Positions 16,437-30,658 of a DNA stretch of 58,024 nt are shown here, piece by piece (the stretch's first letter is position 1; every line of letters starts with the position of its first letter). The stretch covers positions 1 to 58,024 of the forward strand of contig LUZK01000041.1 of the NCBI GenBank assembly GCA_001603595.1, read 5' to 3'. Source of the DNA: Bacteroidales bacterium Bact_19 (GTDB lineage: Bacteria; Bacteroidota; Bacteroidia; Bacteroidales; ML635J-15). The notes beneath the pieces are model-generated. The model worked only from the letters and a program-made list of their open reading frames with translations, did no database searches and had not been told where the DNA came from. Both the position numbers and the translations under genes were made by a program.

Positions 16437-16477
16437 CAAACTATGGTTTCTGAAAACCCCGAAAACAATATTGATTT

Positions 16478-18412
16478 TTAATCATTAACAATCAGAATTT
16501 TAAAATTTTTACTGATTGATTTTTGATTAATTTTTAGGATGTACAATCCATTTTTAAAGTTTGTCAAATCTAAAATTTCCTGGTTGGATTTTGATGAAGT
16601 TTTATAGAGAATTTTTCCGGAAATATTGGAGATAATAATTTCTGAATTTTCATTCAAATTATTGATAATCAAATTTTTATTTATTGGATTATTTAATGAG
16701 ATTGAAAAATTTTCATTAAAATTAGAATTTGTACAGTCAAGTACATTTATATAAGCAATATCGGAGGCTGAGCATTGATTTTGGTCTGTATAAAGATAAT
16801 TTATTAAATACTGTCCCGGCGTTAAATTTTGAGAATTAAAAATATTATCATAAACTCCTGTTCCGGAGAAATTTCCTCCCGATGGACTAGCAATTAAATA
16901 AATGCTTTCACCCTGACAAATTTCATTTTCCTCTAATTCAATATTAACTGTCGGATTTTCAAATACTTGAATATTTTTAATGATTTCACTTTGATGTTGA
17001 GGATCGACTCCGTTAACAATTCTAAGTTTTACTTGATAAGTTCCAGGATCATCAAAAATATGTGTAATATTTCCTTGCGTTGTATAGTCAATGTTTCCAT
17101 CATTGTTAATATCCCAGAAGTACAAACTCTCCTCCGTAACTCCTGTACTAAGGTCAGTAAAAATGGTTGGTTGACCAATACATACTGATGTTGCTTCAAA
17201 ATTAGCTATTGGTTTGAAATAATTAAACAGTTGATTCATCGAAACCTTAACGTTATCCAAAGAACCAACAATAACAAAACATCTGTATTTGTAGATTCCC
17301 GGTGTTACCGGAGCCTCTCTGAAAACGCTGTTCCATTTAACGCAACTCGGGAAACGAAATCTTCCGTAACCTACCCAATTCCAGTTGGGTTGAGGTAAAT
17401 CGGGAGAATAAATTCCCATAGCATAAAGATGATTTGGTTTAGAAAATATAATTGGAAGTGGCTGTTCTTCAGGGGTGTCGGATAGAGCAGTTAAATCTTC
17501 TGTTGCAGGATTATAAGTATAAAATTCTGAAAAGCTTGAAGGCATGTATCCGGTTAAGACTTCAAATACTCCACTTTCGAAATAATCCGGTTGAGGTATT
17601 TCAAACTCTGTGTAATATTTAATAACATGTTGCATTCCCGGCATTCCAATAGTTATTTTTTTTCTGAAATAATGTGAAGATCGAGGAGTAGTATTTAATG
17701 TTGGGCCACATTGTGGTGAGACATACCCCGGTTGTGTCCAATAGGCAGGCAGAGTTTGTGTTTCCATGTAATTACCTTCGGCATATTGATACATCAATAA
17801 ACTTGTACTTGTTGGACCTGTGTCATCCTGAGCACAACCGGCTTCGGTTGGATTAAAACATTCTCCCCAGTTATTGTATGATGTTGCAGATTGGAGTTGA
17901 CGACCGTGGTCATAACTATCAATAAATTCTACCCCATTCCAGGTTAAAGAGTGTATTGCTCCTGCTAACCTATTTGTTGTTGTTATGGTAATGTTTGAAG
18001 GTCCTGCCTGATTACTAATGGTAGCATCGCCAGAATAATATGTTCCGAAAAAGTTAGGGGTATTCGAAAGCTTGGGATTTTCGCCCCCACCATAATTAAT
18101 AGCATAAACAGTTATCTCATGGCGCAAGTTCATATCTATCCCTGAAAATACAAAAGAAAATCCGTGATAGGGGTCAGGAGCTATGTTAGCTGCGACTAAA
18201 TCCGGACGTTCCTGGTTCGCTGTTATTTCCATATAAAATCTTCCGTCTATATATATATGAACATCTATAGGATTGGTACCTGCATCTGCGTCATATGCCC
18301 ATCCATATCCTCCATTATTATCAACATAATCAAGATAGCCTATTGGTGTATAATTTTGTGATAAGCCATCAAGAAAACATACAATAAGCAAAACTAAAAA
18401 CAACTGTTTCAT
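16478..18412 (-). CDS. secreted protein with PKD domain and type A T9SS sorting domain
   Basis: A 644-residue exported protein: signal peptide 1-18 (ending GLSQ), a large beta-rich N-terminal and middle part (about 20-395) that I cannot name, a PKD domain at about 403-485 with SLYFWDINNDGNIDYTT and FDDPGTYQVKLRIVNG, a short Ig-like linker, and a C-terminal T9SS type A domain at about 570-644 containing IIISNISGKILYK, LTNFKNGLYILKINQ and the terminal FKILIVND. It is probably anchored on or released from the cell surface. The first part contains YGWAYDADAGTNPIDVHIYI, which resembles carbohydrate-interacting beta-sandwich segments, but no catalytic site is recognised. It stands alone, separated from fbaA by the repeat array. 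Confidence 0.85.
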   Translation of the reverse strand: MKQLFLVLLIVCFLDGLSQNYTPIGYLDYVDNNGGYGWAYDADAGTNPIDVHIYIDGRFYMEITANQERPDLVAANIAPDPYHGFSFVFSGIDMNLRHEITVYAINYGGGENPKLSNTPNFFGTYYSGDATISNQAGPSNITITTTNRLAGAIHSLTWNGVEFIDSYDHGRQLQSATSYNNWGECFNPTEAGCAQDDTGPTSTSLLMYQYAEGNYMETQTLPAYWTQPGYVSPQCGPTLNTTPRSSHYFRKKITIGMPGMQHVIKYYTEFEIPQPDYFESGVFEVLTGYMPSSFSEFYTYNPATEDLTALSDTPEEQPLPIIFSKPNHLYAMGIYSPDLPQPNWNWVGYGRFRFPSCVKWNSVFREAPVTPGIYKYRCFVIVGSLDNVKVSMNQLFNYFKPIANFEATSVCIGQPTIFTDLSTGVTEESLYFWDINNDGNIDYTTQGNITHIFDDPGTYQVKLRIVNGVDPQHQSEIIKNIQVFENPTVNIELEENEICQGESIYLIASPSGGNFSGTGVYDNIFNSQNLTPGQYLINYLYTDQNQCSASDIAYINVLDCTNSNFNENFSISLNNPINKNLIINNLNENSEIIISNISGKILYKTSSKSNQEILDLTNFKNGLYILKINQKSISKNFKILIVND

Positions 18413-18622
18413 AACGATATTTTTGATAATTATATAAACTAAATATTGAATAATTTACAAAATTGTTAAAATTTTTAGAAATTTTATAAGAAAAATGAAA
18501 AATTTATACTATAAACAGACTGTCCAGTATTTATAATCAAAAATTAAATTTTAACTATTAATGGATTAAAACAAAAACATTTATAAAGATTTTTATGTTT
18601 AATTAGAAACTTAAAAAATTAT

Positions 18623-18630
18623 TAACTTTG
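18623..18630 (+). promoter_or_regulatory. putative -7 box of clpPX
   Basis: TAACTTTG matches TAnnTTTG and lies 22 nt before the clpP ATG. The -33 element is weak. The 240-bp divergent gap (18413-18652) holds no other clear element. Confidence 0.5.
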
Positions 18631-18652
18631 TGGTCAAATAAAAAAAATAAAT

Positions 18653-19333
18653 ATGGACAAAAATGAATTCAGAAAATTTGCTACCCGTCACATGGGAATA
18701 AACAGTTTGGTGTTTGACCAATATACCAGCATTTATAATAATTATATTTCACCGACTATTATCGAAGAACGTTCACTGAATATTGCAACAATGGATGTAT
18801 TTTCGAGGTTGATGATGGATAGAATTATTTTTCTTGGTCTTCCGATTGATGATTATGTTGCAAATATTATTCAAGCACAGCTTTTATTTTTAGAAAGTAC
18901 AGATCCCAACAAGGATATTCAGATATATTTGAATACCCCCGGAGGTTCGGTTTATGCCGGTTTGGGAATTTACGATACAATGCAGTACATTAGCAGTGAT
19001 GTTGCTACAATTTGTACCGGTATGGCTGCATCTATGGGGGCTGTTCTGTTATGTGCAGGAACAAAAGGTAAGCGTTCTGCATTAAAACATTCACGGGTAA
19101 TGATTCATCAACCAATGGGAGGTGTTCAAGGACAAGCTGCAGATATTGAAATTACTACTCGCGAAATAATAAAACTTAGAAATGAACTTTATCAAATAAT
19201 TTCTCATCATTCCGGAAATCCATTCGAAAAAGTTGAAAAAGATTCTGACCGTGATTACTGGATGACTGCCGAAGAAGCAAAAGCTTACGGAATGATTGAT
19301 GAAATTCTTTTCAGAGAATCAAGTCATAAATAA
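18653..19333 (+). CDS. clpP: ATP-dependent Clp protease proteolytic subunit
   Basis: Serine peptidase forming the double-heptamer chamber that degrades proteins unfolded by ClpX or ClpA. The 226 residues contain the catalytic triad Ser127 (GMAASMGAV), His152 (IHQPMGG) and Asp201 (SDRDYWM), with the canonical 25-residue Ser-His spacing. The N-terminal 30-residue extension before the conserved core is long enough for the propeptide found in many ClpP. The gene is followed 37 nt later by clpX, the usual partner order. Confidence 0.97.
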   Translation: MDKNEFRKFATRHMGINSLVFDQYTSIYNNYISPTIIEERSLNIATMDVFSRLMMDRIIFLGLPIDDYVANIIQAQLLFLESTDPNKDIQIYLNTPGGSVYAGLGIYDTMQYISSDVATICTGMAASMGAVLLCAGTKGKRSALKHSRVMIHQPMGGVQGQAADIEITTREIIKLRNELYQIISHHSGNPFEKVEKDSDRDYWMTAEEAKAYGMIDEILFRESSHK

Positions 19334-19370
19334 TTTTTTTATCCAACAAGTAAATTAAAAACTATATAAT

Positions 19371-20585
19371 ATGAATAAATGTTCTCTATGTGGTAGACAT
19401 GGGAATGAGGTTGATTTAATGTTTTCCGGTGTTTCAGGAAATGTTTGTAGTGATTGTATTGAAAGAGGATACGAAATTCTTAAAGAAGAAAAAAAACGTA
19501 ACTCTAAATCAGGTAATAAAGCTATAAAACTTCAAAAACCTATTCAAATAAAAAAATTTCTCGATCAATATGTTATTGGTCAGGAATATGCCAAAAAAGT
19601 TCTTTCTGTAGCTGTTTATAACCATTATAAAAGAATTTTGCAACCCGACACTGATGATGTCGAAATAGAAAAATCCAATATCATCATGGTGGGAGAAACC
19701 GGAACAGGAAAAACACTTCTGGCGCGTACTATTGCTAAAATGCTAAATGTTCCTTTTGCGATTGTTGATGCAACAGTTTTAACCGAAGCCGGTTATGTTG
19801 GTGAGGATGTCGAAAGTTTGCTAGTTCGCCTTTTGCAGGATGCCGATTATGATATTAAAGCAGCCGAACGTGGTATAGTATTTATCGATGAAATTGATAA
19901 GATTTCCAGAAAAAGTGATAACCCAAGTATCACTAGAGATGTATCAGGTGAAGGCGTACAACAGGGACTTTTGAAATTGTTGGAAGGTTCAATAGTTAAT
20001 GTTCCGCCCCAAGGTGGAAGAAAACATCCCGAGCAACGAATGATTGCTGTTGATACTAAAAACATACTTTTTATTTGCGGCGGTGCTTTTGAAGGCATTG
20101 ACAGAATTATTGCAAAACGTTTGAATACCCAAGTAGTTGGTTATGGGGCTCACAAAAAATCTGAACAGATTGATAAAAATAATTTACTTCAATATGTTCT
20201 TCCCGATGATTTAAGAAAATTCGGACTTATACCTGAAATTGTTGGCAGATTGCCGGTTTTGGCTTACCTAAATCCACTTGACAGAACAGCTTTGCGAAGA
20301 ATTTTAATTGAACCTAAAAACTCAATAATAAAGCAATACATTAAGCTGTTCAAGATGGATAATATAAAACTAAGTTTTACTGATGATGCTTTGGATTTTA
20401 TTGTTGATCAGGCTGTGAATTTTAAACTTGGAGCTCGAGGGTTAAGAGCTATTTGCGAGTCTATAATGCTTGAAGCAATGTTCGAAATGCCTTCAAAAAA
20501 ACTTGAAGAATTTGTTGTTGATAAAGAATATGCTCAACAAAAAATGAATATAAATTCTGTTTTAAAATTCAAAAACGCAGGATAA
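19371..20585 (+). CDS. clpX: ATP-dependent Clp protease ATP-binding subunit ClpX
   Basis: AAA+ unfoldase that recognises tagged substrates and feeds them to ClpP. The 404 residues show the N-terminal C4 zinc domain (Cys4, Cys7, Cys26, Cys29), the Walker A motif GETGTGKT (108-115), Walker B with IVFIDEIDK, and sensor and arginine-finger regions with [12 protein letters not shown] and LGARGLRAI. An ClpP-binding loop of the IGF type is not obvious in this reading; the equivalent stretch reads LRKFGLIPE, which also contains the family RKFG pattern. It is in an operon with clpP. Confidence 0.97.
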   Translation: MNKCSLCGRHGNEVDLMFSGVSGNVCSDCIERGYEILKEEKKRNSKSGNKAIKLQKPIQIKKFLDQYVIGQEYAKKVLSVAVYNHYKRILQPDTDDVEIEKSNIIMVGETGTGKTLLARTIAKMLNVPFAIVDATVLTEAGYVGEDVESLLVRLLQDADYDIKAAERGIVFIDEIDKISRKSDNPSITRDVSGEGVQQGLLKLLEGSIVNVPPQGGRKHPEQRMIAVDTKNILFICGGAFEGIDRIIAKRLNTQVVGYGAHKKSEQIDKNNLLQYVLPDDLRKFGLIPEIVGRLPVLAYLNPLDRTALRRILIEPKNSIIKQYIKLFKMDNIKLSFTDDALDFIVDQAVNFKLGARGLRAICESIMLEAMFEMPSKKLEEFVVDKEYAQQKMNINSVLKFKNAG

Positions 20586-20626
20586 TTTTTTAAAAATATT
20601 AAATTTACGGCAATAAAACTAATCTT

Positions 20627-21703
20627 ATGAAAAATTTTGTTGCCTTTTTTATATTTCTTGTGTTTAGTGGTCTTACTATTTCTCAAAACGATACTGTTTT
20701 AAAATACCAAATAGACGAACTCTACAAAATAATTAAAGATTATGAACATCGTTTTGATATTTTGGAGAAAATGATTGACGATCAACTATTTTACTCTCGT
20801 TTGGGAGACCTAGCATTTGTTGATAAGGTTTTCATTTATGGAGATCCTCCTGCAAAATCAAAAAATCCCGAAAAACTTGGGGCTTTTAATCCCGTGAAAT
20901 TTTGGTCCTATGTTTTTATTCCCAAAAATATAAATCTGAATAAAAAATATCCTTTGATTGTTTTTCCTCATGGAGGTGTTCATGCTAATTTCAGTACTTA
21001 TTATGTTCATATTTTAAAGGAACTGCTTGTTCAAGGATATATTGTTGTAGCTCCAGAATATAGAGGCAGCACTGGATATGGTAAAGATTTTTACGAAAAA
21101 ATTGATTACGGTGGACGAGAAATAGGTGATGCTGAAGCTTCCCGTAAGTATATGGTTGATAATTATCCATTTGTTGATGCTGAACGTGTAGGAATTTTCG
21201 GTTGGAGTCATGGTGGTCTGATAGCCTTGATGTGTTTATTTGAGTATCCTGAAAATTTCAAAGTCGGATTTGCCGGAGTTCCTGTTTCTGATTTAATAAA
21301 ACGAATTGAAATACACGGCAAAGATTATGAGAAATATTTTTCTGCAGAATATCATATCGGACAAACTGTTGAAGAAAATCCCGAAGAATACAAAAAAAGA
21401 TCGCCGGCATATAATGCTCATAAATTGAAAACCCCTTTGATTATTCATACAAACACAAATGATGATGATGTCTATGCCGAAGAGGTAATGAGTTTAATAG
21501 AGTCTTTAAAAAGAGAAAACAAAGAATTTCAATATGAAATTTATCAGGATCTACCCGGAGGACATAGTTTCGACAGGATGGATGTAAAGTTTTCAAGAGA
21601 AATTAGATTCAAAACATATAAGTTCATGGAAAAATACTTAAATCCTCCTGTTAAATTTAAAAGTCCTAAAGATTTGGAGAAAAAAGTTTATTATGATTTT
21701 TAA
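20627..21703 (+). CDS. secreted alpha/beta hydrolase, prolyl oligopeptidase (S9) type
   Basis: A 358-residue exported enzyme with signal peptide 1-19 (ending TISQ). It has the S9-like alpha/beta hydrolase core: oxyanion motif FPHGG (113-117), the strand and turn VVAPEYRGSTGYGKDFY, nucleophile Ser194 in GWSHGG, an acid near Asp280 in NTNDDD, and His313 in GGHSFDR. The N-terminal beta-propeller of full S9 peptidases is absent, replaced by a short helical segment. Substrate could be a peptide or an ester. It begins 41 nt after clpX, so read-through expression is possible, but no functional link to Clp is implied. Confidence 0.85.
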   Translation: MKNFVAFFIFLVFSGLTISQNDTVLKYQIDELYKIIKDYEHRFDILEKMIDDQLFYSRLGDLAFVDKVFIYGDPPAKSKNPEKLGAFNPVKFWSYVFIPKNINLNKKYPLIVFPHGGVHANFSTYYVHILKELLVQGYIVVAPEYRGSTGYGKDFYEKIDYGGREIGDAEASRKYMVDNYPFVDAERVGIFGWSHGGLIALMCLFEYPENFKVGFAGVPVSDLIKRIEIHGKDYEKYFSAEYHIGQTVEENPEEYKKRSPAYNAHKLKTPLIIHTNTNDDDVYAEEVMSLIESLKRENKEFQYEIYQDLPGGHSFDRMDVKFSREIRFKTYKFMEKYLNPPVKFKSPKDLEKKVYYDF

Positions 21704-21760
21704 CTCGTATAGATCAAAAGGAATTAAATGGATTATTGCGGTATTTTCCCAATCTGATTT

Positions 21761-22462
21761 TTACTTTGAACAGCAATAAATTTTAACACCTCCGAAAATA
21801 AAATTACGAACTTTAACATTTGTGAAATTATGTTTGCTTAGCATAGATTTAATGTCGTACCGTTTAGAGAAATCAAATATTGATTCGGCAAGATATTTAT
21901 ATGCCTGATAATTTCCGGTATGCATATATCCTAAAAACGGAACAACATATTTCACATAAAATTTAAATCCAAGTGCAGGTATAATGTTTTTCGGTACGGA
22001 GAATTCCATAATAGCAAGTTTTCCTTCCGGTTTTAAAATTCGGTAAAATTCATCAAAAGCCCGGTTAATATCAGAGAAGTTTCTGACTCCAAATGCAACT
22101 GTAATTAAATCTGTAAAATTTTCGGGCAAAGGTATTTCTTCTGCTTTTGCAATTATAAATTCAGCATCCGGGACTTTTGTTTTTGCGATATTAAGCATAT
22201 TCACCGAAGGATCAATTACAATATATTTTTTAGCATTCATTTTTTTTAATTCTGCCAGCATATCGCCTGTTCCGGCAGCAATATCACTAACTATTTCAAA
22301 ATTTTTATTCGTATTTTTAAGGTATTGAGTAAGTTTTTTTCTCCAAGTGAGATCTAACCCAAATGAAAGTTTGCGATCAAGGCGATCGTATTCTTCAGCA
22401 ATTTCGTTAAACATTATTGGAGTAAGTTCTTTTGTCAATACGTAAGTTTTAGCCTGTTTCAT
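21761..22462 (-). CDS. ubiE: demethylmenaquinone methyltransferase
   Basis: S-adenosylmethionine-dependent methyltransferase that converts demethylmenaquinone to menaquinone, the respiratory quinone of Bacteroidota. The 233-residue protein shows the class I motif VSDIAAGTGDMLAELKK, the family motif FNEIAEEYDRLDRKLSFGLD near the start, ITVAFGVRNFSD and a C-terminal GGVKIYCCSK. It is the last gene of the five-gene minus-strand operon and follows yidC by 23 nt. Confidence 0.94.
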   Translation of the reverse strand: MKQAKTYVLTKELTPIMFNEIAEEYDRLDRKLSFGLDLTWRKKLTQYLKNTNKNFEIVSDIAAGTGDMLAELKKMNAKKYIVIDPSVNMLNIAKTKVPDAEFIIAKAEEIPLPENFTDLITVAFGVRNFSDINRAFDEFYRILKPEGKLAIMEFSVPKNIIPALGFKFYVKYVVPFLGYMHTGNYQAYKYLAESIFDFSKRYDIKSMLSKHNFTNVKVRNFIFGGVKIYCCSK

Positions 22463-22485
22463 TTCTGAGAAGTCTAAATATTAAA

Positions 22486-24423
22486 TTACTTGCGTTTTTG
22501 TTGTTGTTTAAGTCTTTGCTGTTGCATCTTTTGAGCTTCTTCAAGTCTTTGCTGCCATTTTGATTTTGGTTTGGCAGGTTTTTTCTTATTGGCTTCTATT
22601 TCTGCAAGCAATTTTTTCTCGTCAATGATAAACTTCTGAATGATAATGGTCTGCAAAATTGTAATAAGATTAGCGAGGAAGTAATAATAACTTAATCCTG
22701 AAGAATATTTATTAAACCAGAAAATCATCATTAACGGCATAATATACATCATGGTTTTCATTCCCGGCATATTACTGTTTGATGGTTGATTCGAACTTGT
22801 CATCCAGGTAGAAATTAGCATCGAAATTGCCATTAATAAGGTAAATAGACTAATGTGATTACCATAAATATTAGTCAGTATTGGAATGTATGTATCCCAT
22901 TCAATAATTGCATCGTATGTAGATAAGTCGTTAGCCCATAGAAAACTTTCCTGACGAAGTTCGATAGAAGCTGGGAAGAATCTGAACATAGCTATAAGGA
23001 TAGGGAACTGTAATAATAACGGCAAACAACCACCAAACGGACTTACTCCTGCCTTTTTGTAGAAACTCATAATAGCTTGTTGTTTTTCCATTTCTTTTCC
23101 GGCAGGAAATTTCTTTGTAATCTCGTCAATTTGTGGTTTTAAAACTCTCATCTTAGCCGATGACAGATAGGATTTGTAGGTTAGTGGGAATAAGCCTATT
23201 TTAATAATTAATGTTAAAAGTAATATAATTATTCCAAAATTGTCAATAAATTTTCCTAACCAATTAAATATCGGAATAACAATAAATTTATTTACCCATC
23301 CGAAAATTCCCCATCCTAAAGGAACTAATTTTTCAAATTTTAAACCGTATGATTTTAAAATGGAATACTTATTGGGGCCAAAATAAAAACTGAAGTTATA
23401 AATTTGTTCGTCTGATTTTTTCAATGGCAATGTAAATTCAGAGCTAAACTCCTTTAGATATTTACTTTTATTATCTTTAAACTTTAATAGGCTTATTTTG
23501 GGATTATCGAGTTTATCTTTTGCAACAAGAATAGACGAAAAGAATTGTTGTTTATAAGCAACCCATTGAATACTCCCTCTGCTTTGAAAACTGTCTTTTT
23601 CTTTTGTTTCACTTAAATATTCAAATTCGTTTTCTCCCGACATTTTAACATATATGGTGGTGTTGTTGGATTCCCAATCTCTGCCTCTTTCCAATCCGGG
23701 AATTTTCATTTTCCACAATAGATTTATATAAGGATTGTTCTCGAGTTCTTTATCAAGTCCGATAAATTTAATGTCATAATCTAACATATAATCGTTGGGT
23801 TTGATAATATACTCGAATTCTATATATTGTTTTTCGGATGCTTCCAATCGCATGGAAAATCTTTGTTCTTTCCCGCTGACTTTAATATTTTCGGAATTTA
23901 ACGTCGGGGTAAAATACAGCTCATTTGTTGAAATTCCTTTACCATCAACCATTAATTCAATACCGAAGATTGAATTTGAATCATTTTCAAAAAGAATTAA
24001 AGGTTCTTGATAATAAGTTTTATATTCTTTAAGTTCTACTGAATAAATTTTTCCACCTTTATTGGTGAAAGTTATAATCATTTTTTCATTTTCGATTTTG
24101 TAGAATTTTTCTTCTCCAACAGCAGCATCGCTGAAAATTCCATATTTTGATTTAATGTTAAGCTGTTTAAGAGAATCAGAAATTTCTGCATTAAATGTTG
24201 AAGTGTCATTTATGGCTTCTAATTTCTTTAAACTGTCTTCTCTTGCAGCAAGGATTTCTTTCTGTAATTTTTCTATAGAATCTTTTTCGTACTTAACTCG
24301 TGCGATAGAATCTTGCTTTCTTTTCATTTCTGCTATCTCTTCTTTGCTGGGCTTTGTTATAAACATGTAGCCAATCAAAAGAAGAGCAATTAACACCAAT
24401 CCAATAATACTGTTTTTATCCAT
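22486..24423 (-). CDS. yidC: membrane protein insertase YidC
   Basis: Inserts proteins into the inner membrane alone or with Sec. The 645-residue gram-negative form has an N-terminal membrane helix (about 5-23), a Lys/Glu-rich linker, a periplasmic beta-supersandwich domain (about 95-345) and a conserved five-helix core with FPLTYKSYLSSAKMRVLKPQ, AGVSPFGGCLPLLLQFPILI and a final helix followed by a very basic tail ending QQRLKQQQKRK. That tail can interact with ribosomes. pyrG stops 5 nt upstream. The usual neighbours of yidC (rnpA, rpmH) are not here, which is common in Bacteroidota. Confidence 0.96.
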   Translation of the reverse strand: MDKNSIIGLVLIALLLIGYMFITKPSKEEIAEMKRKQDSIARVKYEKDSIEKLQKEILAAREDSLKKLEAINDTSTFNAEISDSLKQLNIKSKYGIFSDAAVGEEKFYKIENEKMIITFTNKGGKIYSVELKEYKTYYQEPLILFENDSNSIFGIELMVDGKGISTNELYFTPTLNSENIKVSGKEQRFSMRLEASEKQYIEFEYIIKPNDYMLDYDIKFIGLDKELENNPYINLLWKMKIPGLERGRDWESNNTTIYVKMSGENEFEYLSETKEKDSFQSRGSIQWVAYKQQFFSSILVAKDKLDNPKISLLKFKDNKSKYLKEFSSEFTLPLKKSDEQIYNFSFYFGPNKYSILKSYGLKFEKLVPLGWGIFGWVNKFIVIPIFNWLGKFIDNFGIIILLLTLIIKIGLFPLTYKSYLSSAKMRVLKPQIDEITKKFPAGKEMEKQQAIMSFYKKAGVSPFGGCLPLLLQFPILIAMFRFFPASIELRQESFLWANDLSTYDAIIEWDTYIPILTNIYGNHISLFTLLMAISMLISTWMTSSNQPSNSNMPGMKTMMYIMPLMMIFWFNKYSSGLSYYYFLANLITILQTIIIQKFIIDEKKLLAEIEANKKKPAKPKSKWQQRLEEAQKMQQQRLKQQQKRK

Positions 24424-24428
24424 CTGAA

Positions 24429-28337
<3,909 letters not shown>

Positions 28338-28354
<17 letters not shown>

Positions 28355-30350
28355 TATTATTTTCATTATTAGTTTTTAATTCTCTTTCGGCAAGATCGAG
28401 AATTTTTTTCTTTTCTTTTAAGAGTTTTATTTCTTCTTTGGCTTTTTCAATTTTTCTGTTAAATTCTTTTAAAATTTGTTCAGAACCTGATGAGAAGAAA
28501 CCAAGATTTGTTTCTATTTGTATAATATCCGAGTTTAACTCCTGAATACGTTTTTGGATTTTTTGTCTTTCTCTTTCTATTGTTTGAATTTGATTCGTTT
28601 CTTTCAGTAAATCTATTCTCGATTTAAAGTTACTTATTTCAAGCGAATCTCTGTTTAAATTAAGTTGTTCGAAAATGTTGTTTATGGCTGTTTTGAATTC
28701 ATTATATAACCTGTCTTTGTCTTGCGCCGAGACAACTCCTATTTCAGACCATCTATTCTGGAATTCTTTAATTTTAGCTACGTTTTCAGCGTGGTTTTCA
28801 GATAAAACGAAATTCTTAACTTCTTGTATCAAAGTTTCTTTCTTCGCAAGATTATTCTGAAGTTCTACATCTATGTTTTTGTAATATTCTGCTTTTGCAT
28901 TAAAGAAATGATCGCAAGCAGCTCTAAATCTTTTCCATATTTGATCGGAGTGTTTTTTTGGAACGGGGCCTATTTCTTTCCATTGTTTCTGAAGTTCAAG
29001 AAATTTTTCTGTAGTGCGTTTCCAATCGGTACGATCCTTAAGCATTTCTGCATTAACGCAAATATCAAGTTTTTTCTGTAGATTTTCGTTGAGTTCGTTA
29101 TTTATTTCTGAAAAGAATTCTTTCTTAGCTTCGAAAAATTTACTGCAAGCACTGCGGAATCTTTCGTAAACTTCGGTATTTACACTTTGAGGAACTCTTC
29201 CTATTGTTCTCCAAATTTTTTGAAGTTCTACTATTTTTTCTGAAAGCTCTGCCCACTCTTTTGATGTTTGTGGATTTTGTTCTAATATCTCTTCAACTTT
29301 TTCGCAAAGTGCTAACTTCTGTTTATAATTTGCTTCTTTTTCTTCTTTAATCTTCTCGAAATGTTCCTGATATGCCTGACGAATCTTTTTACTTGCCAAT
29401 GTAAATCTTTCCCAGATTTCTTCTCTCTTATCTGCAGGAACAGGACCTAACTCTTTCCATAAATCATGATATTCCTGCAATTTCTTGTATGATTCTAAAA
29501 TGTCGGGATGTAATAACAATTCTTCGGCTTTTTCGCATAGCTCTATTTTTTGTTCAAGATTTTTCTTTAAATCTAAATCACGAAGCTCATTACTTATTTT
29601 AACAAAATCATAGAATCTTTCAATTTGAAGTTCATAATTTTTGTAAACTTCAGTGGCTTTATTTGCAGGAACTGGACCTATTTCTTTCCACTCTTTTTGC
29701 AGCTTTTTTAATTCTGTAAAAGTTTTATTCATTGACTCTTCGCTATTGGCAAGAGTTTTTATCTTTTCTATTATTTCCTCTTTTTTACGAAGATTTTCCA
29801 ATTTGATTTCTTCTTGTTGACGATTATATTCCGCTTTTTTCTTTTTATAATCGTTCAGCAATTCTTTTAAATACTCTTCGGTACTGTCTTTGGGCATTTC
29901 AATCGCAGCAGCTTCGCCTGTAGTTGCACGCAAATCTTCAAGCTGTTTTTGATATTCAGCCTTACGAATTTTATAATATTGAATTTTTAAATCTTCAATT
30001 TGCTTTTTATTTTCCTGAATATTCGTTTCATGGATATAATATCTGAGCTTTTCAAGAATCTCTTCTTTGCTCAAATCTTTGTACTCAATGTTACCTTTTG
30101 AATCCAGATTCTCGTCTGATTCTAAAATGTCTTCTGAAACTTCTTCTTCTTCAATTTCTTCCGAAGCTATTTCTTCAAAAATTTCATAACGATTTTCATT
30201 AGATTCAAATTTTTCTACTTCGGAAACTTTTTGTTCTTCAGGCATTTTATTAGTTATTTCTCCAATTTCATTGGTATTTGAAGCCTGATTTTCTTCTAAA
30301 TTTAATCCGTTTTCATTAAATTCTCCCAGGTTTTTAATCTCTTCGTTCAT
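28338..30350 (-). CDS. DUF349 repeat coiled-coil protein
   Basis: A 670-residue, highly charged cytoplasmic protein. An acidic N-terminal region of low complexity (about 1-95) is followed by long coiled-coil segments and five DUF349 repeats. Each has a W-x-x-I/L-G-x-V core: KEWKEIGPVPANKATEVY, HDLWKELGPVPADKREEIW, QKIWRTIGRVPQSVNTEVY, QKQWKEIGPVPKKHSDQIW and QNRWSEIGVVSAQDKDRLY. DUF349 proteins are widespread but uncharacterised to my knowledge. The stop overlaps the start of the TonB-dependent receptor by 17 nt, making it the first gene of the DUF349-receptor-pyrG-yidC-ubiE operon. Confidence 0.9.
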
Positions 30351-30408
30351 AGTATTTTATTGATAATCAATTATTTAACCATTTTTCAAATTCTCACTTT
30401 CAGACCTA

Positions 30409-30440
30409 CGAAAGTAAAGTTTTAATAAATTACAAACAAA
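30409..30440 (-). promoter_or_regulatory. putative promoter of the DUF349-pyrG-yidC-ubiE operon
   Basis: On the minus strand TTTG (30440-30437) is followed after 20 nt by TACTTTCG (30416-30409), one mismatch from TAnnTTTG, 58 nt before the DUF349 ATG. The 308-bp divergent gap (30351-30658) contains otherwise only AT-rich sequence and the trmD -7 box. Confidence 0.4.
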
Positions 30441-30640
30441 TTTTTGTTAATAATTCTGTAAAAATAAGCTCAAAAGCAATCATTCTGGCGGTAAAAATAT
30501 CTTTTAACATATTTACTGCACATTATTTTTGTGAAAATTTTTAAAAATTTTTCAATTTTATCGTAATTAACTTAAAACTCGGTTAAATTCTATAAATTAC
30601 TTTTGATGTATTATTCTGCTCGAAATTATTTTATTTTGAG

Positions 30641-30648
30641 TAATTTTG
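30641..30648 (+). promoter_or_regulatory. putative -7 box of trmD
   Basis: TAATTTTG matches TAnnTTTG and ends 10 nt before the trmD ATG, implying a very short 5' untranslated region. No -33 TTG at the expected spacing. Confidence 0.4.
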
Positions 30649-30658
30649 CAAAAAAAAT

